Assembly: GCF_010994035.1 (NCBI RefSeq)
Contig: NZ_WIXN01000004.1
Coordinates: 124,001-188,000 of the forward strand
Length of the DNA: 64,000 bases
From: Virgibacillus aidingensis
Lineage (GTDB): Bacteria > Bacillota > Bacilli > Bacillales > Amphibacillaceae
Reading direction: 5' to 3'
Positions 17,059 through 27,626 of this stretch are shown here, in pieces. A program made the translations under genes and the position numbers. Numbering within the stretch: position 1 is the stretch's first letter; each line of letters opens with the position of its first letter. The notes below the pieces were generated by a model. It was not told the origin of the DNA. It ran no database searches and worked only from the letters and a program-made list of their open reading frames with translations.

Positions 17059-17315
17059 TTGATGTCAGCAAAAGAGTTCAATAGTAGGGCATATGCGTAT
17101 CCTGCATCACTTCTATTGTTTTCTCGCTGTATAATGCTGGAAATCAGTTCTAATGTTTTAGTACATTATTGCACCCTTTTATACAGCAGGTTCAATGTGC
17201 ATGATTCTCTCCGTAGATGGAATGAACCTTGGAAGAGCGCTTGACCATGCACATTCCGGCCACCATTCGCTACATGATTAATAAAATGTTGGATAGTAAT
17301 GGTTGATACCTGCAG

Positions 17316-18077
17316 CTATACTTTAATTACATTTAAGGTTTTTTCTTCCAGTTGACGGATGGTATCACCGTCTACTTTACTGTCTATGATAATATTTTCA
17401 ATTAAATCAAGGCTGGAGATGTGTGAAAATGCTTGCACACCAAATTTGCTGTAATCCAGCATTAAGTAGACTGCATCTGCACTTTCAATCATTTTCTTCT
17501 TTATACGGGCCTGCTGCTCATTGGAATCACTTATCCCCCGTCTCAAATGCAGACCTTTACAGGAAATAAAAGCCTTGCTGACATGATAGGTGTCCATAGA
17601 AGCTTCTGCAAGTGGACCGGTAAAAGAAAGTGACTTCGGCTGAAGTGTTCCACCTGTGGAGATGACTTCCACCTGTTTTTTATTGCTTAACTCCATTGCA
17701 ACCTTAATGGAATTAGTTAAAACAGTGAGCGGTATGTCCGGCAGTGATTTCGCCATATACCAGGCAGTAGAACTGGCATCAAGAATAACCTTATCCCCTT
17801 CGTCGATCAGCTTGGTTGCTCTTAGTGCTATTTCCCTTTTCTCGTTAACGTTCATTATTTCCCGTTCAAAATAAGGCTGTTCCATGGAGTCTGAAGAATT
17901 AATATAAATTGCACCACCGTGACTGCGAGCCAGCTTATGTTCCTTTTCGAGCTTTTCCAAATCTCTGCGTATCGTCTCTTCTGTTACAGAAAAAATCTCA
18001 CTTAATTCTGTTACACGAATACTTTTCCGTTCATTTACTAATTTAACTATCTTTTGATGTCTTTCAGCAACAAGCAT
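17316..18077 (-). CDS. DeoR-family transcriptional regulator
   Basis: A 253-residue regulator with an N-terminal winged helix-turn-helix (ERHQKIVKLVNERKSIRVTE, VTEETIRRDLEKLE) and a DeoR sensor domain (ILDASSTAWYMAKSLPD, NSIKVAMELSNK, STGGTLQPKSLSFTG, KAFISCKGL). Such proteins bind phosphorylated sugar intermediates. ATG 18077 is chosen because AGAAGGG is six bases upstream; ATG 18083 abuts that site. It is the last gene before the degraded stretch and 85 bases after the bifunctional aldolase gene, so it most likely controls the fucose operon, responding to a ketose 1-phosphate. Direct evidence for its operator is lacking. Confidence 0.88.
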   Translation of the reverse strand: MLVAERHQKIVKLVNERKSIRVTELSEIFSVTEETIRRDLEKLEKEHKLARSHGGAIYINSSDSMEQPYFEREIMNVNEKREIALRATKLIDEGDKVILDASSTAWYMAKSLPDIPLTVLTNSIKVAMELSNKKQVEVISTGGTLQPKSLSFTGPLAEASMDTYHVSKAFISCKGLHLRRGISDSNEQQARIKKKMIESADAVYLMLDYSKFGVQAFSHISSLDLIENIIIDSKVDGDTIRQLEEKTLNVIKV

Positions 18078-18162
18078 TATCATCCCTTCTTTCGCTAGCT
18101 TTTTATTAATTTAAGTATACAATAGACTCCCTTCCCTCTGAAAGGAATCTATTGTAAATGGA

Positions 18163-20229
18163 TTATCTTGTGAACGCTGCGGCAACCCCGCCATCGACAG
18201 TTACCATGCAGCCGGTTGTCTTCGCAGATTTTGAAGAAGCTAAAAATGCAATAGATTCTGCAATGTCCTCCGGAAGAATATTAACATTTAATATCGTCCG
18301 TTTGCGGTAGTGCTCCTCCAAGTCGTCTGCTCCGATGCCATAGGATGATGCCCGCTCTTCCTTCCAGTTTGAATCCCAAATTTTTGATCCGCGGATTACT
18401 GCATCAGGTAATACGGAGTTGACCCGGATTCCGTGTTCTCCGCCCTCGGCTGCAACCGTTCTGGCAAGATGAACTTCTGCAGCTTTTGCTGTACTGTATG
18501 CTGCTGCGTTTTTACCGGCATAGATGGAATTTTTTGATCCGACAAACACCATACTGCCGCCGATTTCCTGTTTTTTCATCACCTTGAATGCTTCTCTTGC
18601 TACAAGGAAATATCCGGTAACCAGTACATTGATATTTAAATTCCATTTTTGCATTGTTGTTTCCTCAAACGGGCTGGAGCTTGCAAGCCCGGCATTATTG
18701 ACAATAATATCAAGCCCGCCGTATTCCAGTACAGTTCTCCGGATTGCTTCTTTTACTTCTTCCTCTTTTGTCACATCCATTTTGACAGCCAGTGCACGAT
18801 TCGCTCCATAACGCTGATTAATTTCTGCTGCCAGTTCCCGTGCGCCATCCAGATCAATGTCAGCAACCACGACATGCGCCCCTTCTGATAACAGGCGTTT
18901 ACTTGTTGCACCGCCTATACCGCCAGCTCCGCCTGTAATAAATGCAATCTTGCGTGAGAACTCTGCTTCCGGTGGAGCCAGGCTTAATTTATAAAGTTCC
19001 AATGGCCAGTATTCAATGGCAAATGATTCTGCTTCGTTAAGAGATACAAAGTTTCCAAGTACAGTAGACCCGCGCATAACGGCTACAGCGCGATGATATA
19101 ACGATTCACTTACATTTGCAGCTGACCAGCTTTTTCCTGTATTGATCATGCCAATTCCGGGAATCAGCAGGACACGCGGAACTGCCTCAACAATTTTATC
19201 TCCTTCAGATTTATTACGGTTGAAGTAGGCTAAATACTCTTCTCTAAAGGAAGCAATCCCTTCCTTTATGCTTTCTTTTAAACTATCAGCATCTTTGCTT
19301 GATGGATCCCACTCTACATACAATGGAACCCGCTTCGTGTGAACGAGATGGTCCGGACATGCAGCACCGACCTGAGATAATTCTTTTGCATCCCTGCTGT
19401 TGACAAACTCCAGGATTGCTTCACTGCTGTCATTGGTGACAATCATCTTGTTATCCTTGCTTACCTGCCCCCTGATTATTGGCAGTATCTGTGCGAGAAT
19501 CTCATTTCTTTCTTCTTCATTCAATGAAGGATATTTTTTCCCGCCAAATAATGACTTCCCTTTAGCTTTAGTTTCAATATAATCTTCCGCTTCCTGAATG
19601 ATGGAGATTGTCTTATCATAGCTTTCCTTTGAGGTTTCCCCCCATGTTACAAGGCCGTGCTTTTCCATAATGACAAGCTCTGCGTCCGGGTTATTCTTAA
19701 CCCCCTCTGCAATCATTTTTGAAAGCTTGAAGCCTGGACGTATGTATGGCACCCACACAAAACGATTCCCGTAAATTTCCTTCGCTATATCCATCCCATT
19801 GTCAGCACATGCAATGCTGATAATTGCATCAGGATGTGTATGATCAACATGCCTGAATGGTAAAAACGCATGCAGAAGTGTCTCTATCGAAGAACGGGGG
19901 TGTTTTGAATCAACCATACAATGTCCCAGGTAATCGACCATTTCCTCATCTGACATATCTTCTCTATCCAATAGAGGTTGAATATCATCAAGTTTTAATC
20001 CTGTGAAATTATTGGATTTCATTGTCGCAAGGTCTGAACCGCTTCCCTTTACCCACATAACTTCGATTTCATTTCCTTTAAAGTCCGTTTCTGTTGATTT
20101 TGCTGATGTATTTCCACCACCCCAGTTTGCAACAGAACGATCCTGGCCTAATAGGTTAGAACGGTAAACAAGTTCTTCTAATTCTGTTGTAAAGGTGTTT
20201 TTATTATCATCCCAACGATTTTTCACCAT
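18163..20229 (-). CDS. Bifunctional class II aldolase / short-chain dehydrogenase (RhaEW/YuxG type: rhamnulose-1-phosphate aldolase with L-lactaldehyde dehydrogenase)
   Basis: A 688-residue fusion. Residues 1 to about 400 form a class II aldolase domain with zinc-site motifs HVDHTHPDAI and MEKHGLVTWGE. Residues about 425-688 form an SDR domain with NAD-binding ITGGAGGIGGATS, NNAG and the catalytic Tyr/Lys of YSTAKAA. RhaEW-type enzymes split L-rhamnulose 1-phosphate to dihydroxyacetone phosphate and L-lactaldehyde and oxidise the aldehyde to L-lactate. Here it is in an operon with fucose isomerase and no rhamnose isomerase, so the aldolase half may accept L-fuculose 1-phosphate, or mainly the dehydrogenase half may matter. 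GGGAGG precedes ATG 20229. Confidence 0.88.
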   Translation of the reverse strand: MVKNRWDDNKNTFTTELEELVYRSNLLGQDRSVANWGGGNTSAKSTETDFKGNEIEVMWVKGSGSDLATMKSNNFTGLKLDDIQPLLDREDMSDEEMVDYLGHCMVDSKHPRSSIETLLHAFLPFRHVDHTHPDAIISIACADNGMDIAKEIYGNRFVWVPYIRPGFKLSKMIAEGVKNNPDAELVIMEKHGLVTWGETSKESYDKTISIIQEAEDYIETKAKGKSLFGGKKYPSLNEEERNEILAQILPIIRGQVSKDNKMIVTNDSSEAILEFVNSRDAKELSQVGAACPDHLVHTKRVPLYVEWDPSSKDADSLKESIKEGIASFREEYLAYFNRNKSEGDKIVEAVPRVLLIPGIGMINTGKSWSAANVSESLYHRAVAVMRGSTVLGNFVSLNEAESFAIEYWPLELYKLSLAPPEAEFSRKIAFITGGAGGIGGATSKRLLSEGAHVVVADIDLDGARELAAEINQRYGANRALAVKMDVTKEEEVKEAIRRTVLEYGGLDIIVNNAGLASSSPFEETTMQKWNLNINVLVTGYFLVAREAFKVMKKQEIGGSMVFVGSKNSIYAGKNAAAYSTAKAAEVHLARTVAAEGGEHGIRVNSVLPDAVIRGSKIWDSNWKEERASSYGIGADDLEEHYRKRTILNVNILPEDIAESIAFLASSKSAKTTGCMVTVDGGVAAAFTR

Positions 20230-20276
20230 ATAAAAAACCTCCCGCCTTATTTGTAATTATGTTACCACAATTTTGT

Positions 20277-21992
20277 TCATTTTTGAATACTTATTTTTAT
20301 ATGTGTTTTATTTTGTTTTGTGTTTGTTAATTGTTCCGATTTAATTGTCAGCAATTTTTTCATAACGGTATTCTCCCGCCCAAAGAAATCATATAATTTA
20401 TCATATTCTTCATAGAGCTTTTCATATACTGCTGCATTTTCTGGGATTGGTTTGATTACTTTTTCTTTTACACGCGCCATTTTATTTACAGCATCCGTTA
20501 TGGTGTCGAACCCGCCATCTGCTTCTCCTGCTGCTGCTGCACCAAACATCGCTGCTCCCACTGCTGATGTGTGATTCGTATCGGCAATTTTAATATTACG
20601 ATTGGTTATATCTGCGTATATCTGCATTAATAATTTATTTTTATTGGGCAGGCCGCCGCATGCATATAATTCATTTACTATAACACCATTATTATGGAAA
20701 GTATCGACAACTTTCCTCGTACCAAAGGCTATGGCCTCAAGCAGTGCACGGTAAATTTCTTCCGGCTTCGTCTGAAGTGTCAGGCCTACCAGCAGACCGT
20801 TTAAGTTAGCATCTACTAATGTCGTACGGTTACCATTCCACCAGTCCAAAGCCAGGAGACCCGATTCACCGGGTTTTAAATCAGCTGCTTTCTTCTCCAG
20901 CCATTGATGAACAGATACACCGGATTCAGCCGCTGCTTCCGTCACATATTGCGGGACGGCATGATCCACATACCATGCGAAAATATCACCGCCGGCCGGC
21001 TGGCCAGCTTCGTATCCGTAAAATCCCTGAATGATTCCGTCTTCTACAATTCCACTAATGCCATCCACGACTACTTCCTCTTTTCCAAGAAGCATATGGC
21101 AAATGGATGTACCCATGACCATCACCATTTTCCCGGGTTCAGTGACTCCCATTGCCGGGACTGATGCGTGCGCGTCAATAATACTCACAGCAACGGACGT
21201 TCCCGGATTCAATCCAGTTATTGAAGCCATTTCGTCCGTTAATTCTCCCGCCTTTGTTCCAAGGGGATAAACATTGCCGCGAAGTTTTGTTTCTGCCAAA
21301 TTTTCAAGAGCCGGGTCAAGTTCTTTAAAAAATTCTTTATCAGGATACCCTTCCTGCTTATTCCAGATTGATTTGTAGCCAGCAGCACAACTGCTTTTGA
21401 CAAAGTTACCTGTTAATTGAAATACAACCCAATCCCCCGCTTCCATAAAGCGATCTGCTTTATCATAGATATGGGGAGCCTCCTCAAATGTTTGCCAAAT
21501 TTTAGGGATCATCCATTCCGAGGATATTTTTCCGCCATAACGCTGTAAAAATTTTTCTTCCCGGTTACCCGCAATGTCATTCAGCTCGGTTGCCTTATCC
21601 TGTGCTGCATGATGCTTCCAAAGCTTTACCCAGCTATGCGGATTATCCTTCAGCTCCGCCTGGAAACATAAAGGTGTTCCTTCCTCATCAACCGGAAGCA
21701 TCGTACATGAGGTGAAATCCACCCCTATGCCGACAATTTGATCCGGATTGACTCCAGATTTTCTGATTGTTTCCGGTATTGCTTTTTTCAGAACATCAAT
21801 ATAATCATTTGGATGCTGCAATGCCCAATCAGGACTTAACCGAACATCCGAATCCGGCAGCATTTCATCCATGACACCATGGGGATATGCCACAACATGA
21901 TCGGCGATTTCTTTGCCGTTTTCGAGTGAAACAAGAACAGCTCTGCCGGATGCTGTGCCATAATCTATACCGATTGCAAAGGTCTCTTTCAT
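20277..21992 (-). CDS. FGGY-family carbohydrate kinase, ribulokinase (AraB)-like
   Basis: A 571-residue kinase. It begins [17 protein letters not shown] (phosphate loop), has [12 protein letters not shown], a long AraB-like central insertion, [16 protein letters not shown] and the late [19 protein letters not shown] motif, and ends with [16 protein letters not shown], all as in ribulokinases. ATG 21992 follows AAAGGGGG; an ATG at 22013 would add seven residues. It would phosphorylate a ketopentose or 6-deoxyketose. Because FucI also isomerises D-arabinose, D-ribulose is a possible substrate as well as L-ribulose or L-fuculose. It is the second sugar kinase of this operon and is separated from fucI by a terminator-like hairpin. 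The C terminus ends in a short Lys/Asn-rich tail. Confidence 0.85.
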   Translation of the reverse strand: MKETFAIGIDYGTASGRAVLVSLENGKEIADHVVAYPHGVMDEMLPDSDVRLSPDWALQHPNDYIDVLKKAIPETIRKSGVNPDQIVGIGVDFTSCTMLPVDEEGTPLCFQAELKDNPHSWVKLWKHHAAQDKATELNDIAGNREEKFLQRYGGKISSEWMIPKIWQTFEEAPHIYDKADRFMEAGDWVVFQLTGNFVKSSCAAGYKSIWNKQEGYPDKEFFKELDPALENLAETKLRGNVYPLGTKAGELTDEMASITGLNPGTSVAVSIIDAHASVPAMGVTEPGKMVMVMGTSICHMLLGKEEVVVDGISGIVEDGIIQGFYGYEAGQPAGGDIFAWYVDHAVPQYVTEAAAESGVSVHQWLEKKAADLKPGESGLLALDWWNGNRTTLVDANLNGLLVGLTLQTKPEEIYRALLEAIAFGTRKVVDTFHNNGVIVNELYACGGLPNKNKLLMQIYADITNRNIKIADTNHTSAVGAAMFGAAAAGEADGGFDTITDAVNKMARVKEKVIKPIPENAAVYEKLYEEYDKLYDFFGRENTVMKKLLTIKSEQLTNTKQNKTHIKISIQK

Positions 21993-22012
21993 TAAACATC
22001 CCCCTTTATACA

Positions 22013-22053
22013 TTCAAAATAAAAAGGCTGCCGCCAGACAGACAACGACAGCC
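22013..22053 (-). terminator. Terminator-like hairpin inside the fucose operon (between fucI and the ribulokinase-like gene)
   Basis: On the minus strand AGGCTG and CAGCCT (22048-22053 with 22024-22029) form a stem that extends partly inward, followed by TTTTTATTTT (22013-22023). It should stop part of the transcripts after fucI and so lower expression of the second kinase, the bifunctional enzyme and the DeoR gene. Confidence 0.6.
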
Positions 22054-22068
22054 TCTATTTACTTAAAC

Positions 22069-23835
22069 TTATTGATACAGCGGGCCAAAATTATCGCATG
22101 CACGGAAATCTGCGGATTCAATATTTTGCGTTCCGAACATTGACCAGACATGCGGACGGAAAACACGTGATTCATCAATATTATGCATATTTACAGGAAT
22201 TCTCAGCATGGATGCAAGTGTCAATAGATCTGCGCCTATATGTCCATATGAAATGGCACCATGATTGGAGCCCCAGAAATCCATTACATCGTAAGCGGTC
22301 TTGAATGCACCTTCACCGGTCAGGATTGGTGCAAACCAAGTAGTCGGCCATGAAGGATCTGTTCTGCGGTCAATTTTTTCATAAACTTCCTCCGGCAATT
22401 GAACAGAATACCCCTCGGCAATTTGCAGTACCGGACCAAGACCTTTAACCATATTCAACCGTGTCATCGTGAGCGGCATATTGTCTTTCGTATGAAAACG
22501 GGTGGAAAAACCGCCGCCCCGGAAGTATTGTTTATCGGCCGGATGAAATGTTGTATTTTCCATCATCTTATCCACTTCTTCGTCAGTTACTTCCCAGAAA
22601 GGTTTTATTGCCGGTTTTCCATCCTTAGTTTGTTCACCTGTTCCATCCAGCGCAGAAGCACCTGAATTTTTTAGATGAATAAGACCATTTGCCGCTTTGC
22701 CGGTCAATTCATAACCGGTAACCCGTTTAACGGCTTCCGGACTCCAATAGGTGCGGACATCTGCAAATATTTGTGATGTATTGGTAAGCAAATAGTTAAA
22801 TAACATGGCTACACCATTATTGTTATCATTCTCTGTCGCCATAACATATGGCGCCCGTCTTCCATTCCAATCAAAAGAGCTGTTGAGCATAGTTTCCATA
22901 TAATCCCCATTGGGGAAGTGGTCTGTCCATTGACGCTGCCCCTGGAAACCGGACAGTATAGCATCATGCCCCAACGCTTCTTCTTCGTAACCCATTTCGG
23001 CCAACTTTTTATTTCCTGCCATTAAATCACGGCCGATCAGCGCCATTTTTACAACTGTTTCCCAGTTCTTTTCATACTCTTCCTCCGTGAATTTCAGTTC
23101 CTCTATATTTTTATCAAAGCCTACTCTGGCATTCTCTTTTGTCCACTTTAATGCTTTTTCGTATTCTTCTTTATCATATATTTCTTCATTCATGCGACGG
23201 ACAAATTCAGTCATATCGACATACTCATTCCGCATTCCCAAATATTCCTGGAAAAAGTCATCTTTCACTATGGACCCTGCAATTCCCATGGATACACTGC
23301 CCATAGACAGATATGATTTTCCTTTCATCATGGCTACTGCTAATCCGGATCTCGTGAATTGCAGTAATTTTTCTGTTACTTCTTCAGGTATTTCCTCATC
23401 ATCCGCTTCCTGTACATGCTCACCATAAATACCGAATGCCGGAACCCCTTTTTGTGCATATGCTGCCAAAACCGCTGCCAGATAAACAGCACCTGGGCGT
23501 TCTGTCCCATTAAATCCCCACACAGCATGCGGCATTTTATTGTCCAAATCCATTGTCTCTGTTCCATAGCACCAGCATGGCGTTACTGTAATTGTTAATC
23601 CGACATTTTCCTGGTGAAACTTTTCCTTACAATCTGCTGCTTCTTTAACCCCGCCAATTGTAGTATCTGCAATGACGCACTCGACAGGTTCACCATTCGG
23701 GTATTTTAATGTCTCCTGAATTAATTTCGAAACATTCTTTGCCATATTCATTGTTTGTTCTTCCAATGATTCCCTTACACCACGTCTTCTCCCGTCAATC
23801 GTTGGGCGTATTCCCACTTTTGGAAATCTAGTCAT
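22069..23835 (-). CDS. fucI: L-fucose isomerase
   Basis: A 588-residue enzyme very close in layout to E. coli FucI (591 residues): start [55 protein letters not shown] with the catalytic Glu, [10 protein letters not shown] with the catalytic Asp, and the late [15 protein letters not shown]. It converts L-fucose to L-fuculose (and D-arabinose to D-ribulose) using manganese in the cytoplasm. AGGAGAGG precedes ATG 23835. It follows the sugar-binding-protein gene by 128 bases and is followed by a partial terminator. Confidence 0.96.
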   Translation of the reverse strand: MTRFPKVGIRPTIDGRRRGVRESLEEQTMNMAKNVSKLIQETLKYPNGEPVECVIADTTIGGVKEAADCKEKFHQENVGLTITVTPCWCYGTETMDLDNKMPHAVWGFNGTERPGAVYLAAVLAAYAQKGVPAFGIYGEHVQEADDEEIPEEVTEKLLQFTRSGLAVAMMKGKSYLSMGSVSMGIAGSIVKDDFFQEYLGMRNEYVDMTEFVRRMNEEIYDKEEYEKALKWTKENARVGFDKNIEELKFTEEEYEKNWETVVKMALIGRDLMAGNKKLAEMGYEEEALGHDAILSGFQGQRQWTDHFPNGDYMETMLNSSFDWNGRRAPYVMATENDNNNGVAMLFNYLLTNTSQIFADVRTYWSPEAVKRVTGYELTGKAANGLIHLKNSGASALDGTGEQTKDGKPAIKPFWEVTDEEVDKMMENTTFHPADKQYFRGGGFSTRFHTKDNMPLTMTRLNMVKGLGPVLQIAEGYSVQLPEEVYEKIDRRTDPSWPTTWFAPILTGEGAFKTAYDVMDFWGSNHGAISYGHIGADLLTLASMLRIPVNMHNIDESRVFRPHVWSMFGTQNIESADFRACDNFGPLYQ

Positions 23836-23963
23836 GTTTTTCCTCTCCTGTTCATACTATGTTTGTTTAATTCTATTTTTAAAAGAGTGGAAATGAGATC
23901 CACTAGCTCCCCTTACATTCCAATTAAAAATGTGGCTGATTTGCTTTATCATTAACTGTTTTT

Positions 23964-25067
23964 TTATTCATATACAAGATCTGTGATCTCTTCTGAATCA
24001 ACATTTTCAGCGTCGTACCATACTGCCCCGGTATCCACATCAGAAACCTCTTCACCGTTAGCAGCCTTTACAGCTAAGTCCAATGCATTATACCCAATGG
24101 AAACCGGGTCCTGCGTGACGGCCCCATAGAAGCGTTCTGAACGGACTGCGTCCAGCTGCATTGCACCAGAGTCAAATCCTACTGCAATTACTTTATCCGG
24201 GCCGATTTTCCCGCCGGATATTGCACTGTCCGCATTAATGATTGCTTTTGCGGCAAATTCATTAGAACCATAGATTCCAATTAAGTCATCTTTATTTAAT
24301 AGAGTTTGAGCTTCTGTTTGTCCGGCGGAATCAGTCAATTCAGCAGGAACTCTTGTTTCAATTACCAGCTTTGCATCTCCTTCTGCTACACCATTTTCCA
24401 GTTTCTCATGTCCAATGACAGCAACAGTGCCTTCACCAAGTTCACCTTCAACAAGTTCTGCCATTTTGTCGATAAATCCTACTGTACGTTCCGTGATAGA
24501 AAAAGAGTTTACCTCCTGGGCTACAACACCAATGCGGACATCACCATCTGCTTCCGCTACTTTATCTTCAATTGCTGGATACATATTTTCTGCAGCCAGT
24601 TCACCTGCAGCATAGTTATCCGTTGATGCGTTAGCGTCGATTGCACCCTCCGGAGCATCAGGAACACCAGAGTCAAATCCGATAATCGGTATATCCCTGT
24701 CCATGGACTGTTCAATAGGACCAATAAGTGCACTCGTATCAAGAGCGGCTAAAGCAATGGCATCAGGATTTTTATTTACTGCATTGTTCAGCATTTCAAC
24801 CTGCTCGGCAATTGCAGACTCATCCTGAGGTCCAACAAAATTCATCTCCACGCCATGTTCCTCAGCAGCCTCTTCTGCCCCTTGTCTTACTGCCCGCCAA
24901 AAATCATGCTGGAACCCTTTTGCGACAATTTCTACTGTCATGTCTCCGCTTCCGCTTTCCTCACCGGAAGCCCCCTCACTTGAATCGTCGCCACATGCTG
25001 CAAGCAGTCCAATCAGCCCCGCCAGCGCGGCTAAAATTAAAAACTTCTTCATAATACCCTTCTTCAT
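23964..25067 (-). CDS. Sugar ABC transporter substrate-binding lipoprotein (RbsB-like), probably for L-fucose
   Basis: A 367-residue lipoprotein: signal MKKGIMKKFLILAALAGLIG leading to a LLAAC lipobox, then a type-1 periplasmic binding fold (EIVAKGFQHDFWRAVRQGAE, PQDESAIAEQVEMLNNAVNK, PDAIALAALD, PIIGFDSGVPD, GIYGSNEFAAKAI, VIAVGFDSGAMQLDAV, GAVTQDPVSIGYNAL). ATG 25067 has GGGAGG six bases before it; in-frame codons back to 25127 include a small repeat and lack a site. It would bind sugar for the permease and ATPase encoded just upstream. Fucose is inferred from the operon. Confidence 0.9.
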   Translation of the reverse strand: MKKGIMKKFLILAALAGLIGLLAACGDDSSEGASGEESGSGDMTVEIVAKGFQHDFWRAVRQGAEEAAEEHGVEMNFVGPQDESAIAEQVEMLNNAVNKNPDAIALAALDTSALIGPIEQSMDRDIPIIGFDSGVPDAPEGAIDANASTDNYAAGELAAENMYPAIEDKVAEADGDVRIGVVAQEVNSFSITERTVGFIDKMAELVEGELGEGTVAVIGHEKLENGVAEGDAKLVIETRVPAELTDSAGQTEAQTLLNKDDLIGIYGSNEFAAKAIINADSAISGGKIGPDKVIAVGFDSGAMQLDAVRSERFYGAVTQDPVSIGYNALDLAVKAANGEEVSDVDTGAVWYDAENVDSEEITDLVYE

Positions 25068-25127
25068 TTTACTTCCTCCCTTTTTTATAATGATTGCTTT
25101 TATGATGATTGCCTTCATGGCATTCAT

Positions 25128-26102
25128 TTACAATTTATTTCTGCGGCGCACATCAAGGTATACCGCTATGATCAGTACAATACCTGTAATAAATAACTGG
25201 TAGTGCGGCTGCAAATCGATATACGGCAAGCCTACTTTCAGCACACTCATGATAAATACACCGATGACAGTACCAAAAATGGATCCAATACCACCACTGA
25301 GCGATGTACCACCAATAACTACCCCTGCAATTGCATCAAGCTCAAATCCTGCACCTTCCCCAGGCAGAATCGTAGTATATGTAGCTGCATAGGCAATACC
25401 TGCAATGCCTGCAAAAAGACCACTGATCACGTAAGCTATCGTCTCCCATTTGTTTACATCTACACCCGAGAGTCTTGTCGCTTCTCTATTGCTTCCGATA
25501 GAAAAGATATAACGTCCGACCTTTGTTTTGTTGAGGACGATCGCTGCAAGCACAGCAAATAGTATCAAAACAAAAATCCCTATTGGAAAATTATTATCAA
25601 GCCGGAATATACTTTTATAAAACCCTTCTTCTGCTCCTCTTAACGGAAAAGTAACACTTTGCACATTTGATATAATGGACCCAAGACCCCGGGCTATCAT
25701 CATTGTCCCTAACGTTGCAATAAAGGGCGGCAGCTTGAACCTTGCTACAAGCAGCCCATTGAGCAAGCCAAATGTTCCTCCAATTGCGATGATCATGATA
25801 AGCGTAAGCCACATTGGCATTCCCATTTGGAAAAGCACACCGCCGATAATGGCAGAACACATCATAACCGTACCGATGGAAAGGTCAATCCCGCCGGTAA
25901 TGATGACAAAAGTTACCCCTATGGCCAGGAAACCAATATAATAGGATGCATCAAATATACTGACAAGTGTATCTGTTGACCTAAAAGATTCACTGGATAT
26001 TGCAAAGAATATATATATTGCCACCAAGGCAAGTACTGCAATAAACTTTTGTGAACCAACTACATTTCCCATTGTTTGTTTTAAACCGTTATTATCACCC
26101 AA
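25128..26102 (-). CDS. Sugar ABC transporter permease (RbsC-like)
   Basis: A 324-residue permease of the ribose/xylose type with eight to ten membrane segments: ITGGIDLSIGTVMMCSAII, GLLNGLLVARFKLPPFIATLGTMMIARGL (in parts), the coupling region YIFSIGSNREATRLSGV and GVVIGGTSLSGGIGSIFGTV. The start is TTG at 26102, overlapping the end of the ATPase gene, with AGGGAGAT upstream. It forms the membrane channel for sugar import with the RbsA-like ATPase. Confidence 0.92.
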   Translation of the reverse strand: MGDNNGLKQTMGNVVGSQKFIAVLALVAIYIFFAISSESFRSTDTLVSIFDASYYIGFLAIGVTFVIITGGIDLSIGTVMMCSAIIGGVLFQMGMPMWLTLIMIIAIGGTFGLLNGLLVARFKLPPFIATLGTMMIARGLGSIISNVQSVTFPLRGAEEGFYKSIFRLDNNFPIGIFVLILFAVLAAIVLNKTKVGRYIFSIGSNREATRLSGVDVNKWETIAYVISGLFAGIAGIAYAATYTTILPGEGAGFELDAIAGVVIGGTSLSGGIGSIFGTVIGVFIMSVLKVGLPYIDLQPHYQLFITGIVLIIAVYLDVRRRNKL

Positions 26103-27609
26103 CTATATCTCCCTCTTTTCTGGCTGTAGCATAATGCAGGATTTTCTCCTGTGTCGCTTCTTCTATGGACAGCTCTTTAACCTTTCTGCCCTCACACATG
26201 ACGATAATTCTGTCGCTCATCCGCAAAATCTCCGTTAATTCTGATGAAATCATGATGATTGATTTTCCTTCTTTCACGAGCTCATTCATCAAACTATAAA
26301 TCTCACTTTTTGCCCCGACATCAATGCCACGCGTCGGTTCATCAAAAATCAATATGTCGCTGTTATGTTCCAGCCATTTTGCTATAACAACTTTCTGCTG
26401 GTTACCGCCGGATAAATTTCTTAACAACTGCCTCGTGGAATCGGTTTTTATTTTTAAATCAGCAATATATTTTTCACTGACTTCCTCGATTCTTTTATCA
26501 TCGATAATCATATTCTTGATATATTTATTAAGCGAAGGCTGCACAACATTATCCGAGACATTCATCCCTGTAATAATACCGAATTGTTTTCTATCTTCTG
26601 ACAGGTAACCGATTCCATAATTAACCGCATCCTGAGGCTTCATAATGGATGCCTTTTTGCCATTGATATAGATCTCCCCGCTATCTTTCGGATCAGCACC
26701 GAATATGAGCCGGGCGACTTCTGTTCTGCCTGCACCCATCAGACCGGAAAAACCTAAGATTTCTCCTTTGCGTAAATCAAAACTGACATCCTCCACGTCT
26801 TTGCTGCGCAAATTTTTAACAGAAAGAACAACCTCAGCATTTTCATCCACTTCCGGTTCCTGTTTTGGATCTTCATAAACGACCCGGCCCACCATCATAT
26901 TGATTAATTCGTCTTTAGTTGTTTCCTTTGTATCTACCTTTCCAACATACTCCCCATCACGCATGATAGTAATCCGGTCCGTAATTTTGAAAATCTCGTC
27001 CATTCTATGTGAGATGTAAACAATCGCAATTCCCTTATTTTTCATATTTTCAATGATTTTAAACAACTCGTCTATTTCTTTTTCTGTAAGCGATGCTGTC
27101 GGTTCATCAAAAATAACGATTTTTGCATCCATGGAAACCGCTTTTATAATTTCCACCATCTGCTGTTTCCCAACAGTAAGGTTTCCTACTTTTTCTTTTG
27201 GGTTTACATCCATATTGAACATTTTAAACAGCTCTATCGTTTTCTCATTTATCTCATGATCATCGGTGAAAAACTTTGCTTTTAGACTTTCCCGTCCGAT
27301 AAAAATGTTCTGTGCTACAGTTAAATGGTTCATCATGTTTAATTCCTGGTGAACTACAGATATTCCGGCATCCTGCGACTCTTTTGGTTTTTTGAATTCT
27401 ACTTCATTGCCGTCATAAATGATCCGGCCGGAATCTTTCTCATGAATTCCCGTAAGCACTTTTACCAGCGTAGATTTACCTGCACCATTCTCACCCATTA
27501 ATGCATGAACTTCACCTTGAGCCAATTCGAATTTCACTTTCTCCAACGCTTTTACAACACCAAAGGACTTGTCAATATCCTTCATTTCCAGAATGGTGTT
27601 ATTGTCCAC
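26095..27609 (-). CDS. Sugar ABC transporter ATPase with two ABC domains (RbsA/MglA-like)
   Basis: A 504-residue tandem ATPase. Domain 1 (about 6-240) has Walker A GENGAGKST, a modified signature (NLTVGKQQMVEI) and IFDEPTASLT. Domain 2 (about 258-495) has the usual degenerate Walker A region GLMGAGRTE, signature LSGGNQQKV and IFDEPTRGIDVG. I prefer GTG 27609 (DNNTILEMKDIDKSFG) because GAGGTG is six bases upstream; the GTG at 27618 lies inside that site. It powers the sugar importer of the fucose operon. Its 3' end overlaps the permease gene by eight bases. Confidence 0.92.
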   Translation of the reverse strand: MDNNTILEMKDIDKSFGVVKALEKVKFELAQGEVHALMGENGAGKSTLVKVLTGIHEKDSGRIIYDGNEVEFKKPKESQDAGISVVHQELNMMNHLTVAQNIFIGRESLKAKFFTDDHEINEKTIELFKMFNMDVNPKEKVGNLTVGKQQMVEIIKAVSMDAKIVIFDEPTASLTEKEIDELFKIIENMKNKGIAIVYISHRMDEIFKITDRITIMRDGEYVGKVDTKETTKDELINMMVGRVVYEDPKQEPEVDENAEVVLSVKNLRSKDVEDVSFDLRKGEILGFSGLMGAGRTEVARLIFGADPKDSGEIYINGKKASIMKPQDAVNYGIGYLSEDRKQFGIITGMNVSDNVVQPSLNKYIKNMIIDDKRIEEVSEKYIADLKIKTDSTRQLLRNLSGGNQQKVVIAKWLEHNSDILIFDEPTRGIDVGAKSEIYSLMNELVKEGKSIIMISSELTEILRMSDRIIVMCEGRKVKELSIEEATQEKILHYATARKEGDIVG

Positions 27610-27626
27610 TGTCTTCACCTCTCTTA

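Noticed and set aside
17035-17244. 69-codon plus-strand open frame upstream of lutA
   Set aside because: No ribosome site or recognisable motif, and the opposite strand there holds the more coherent decayed frame.
24728-25054. 108-codon plus-strand frame opposite the sugar-binding-protein gene
   Set aside because: Fully antisense to a well-supported gene with biased composition (His/Gln/Pro-rich) typical of a shadow frame.
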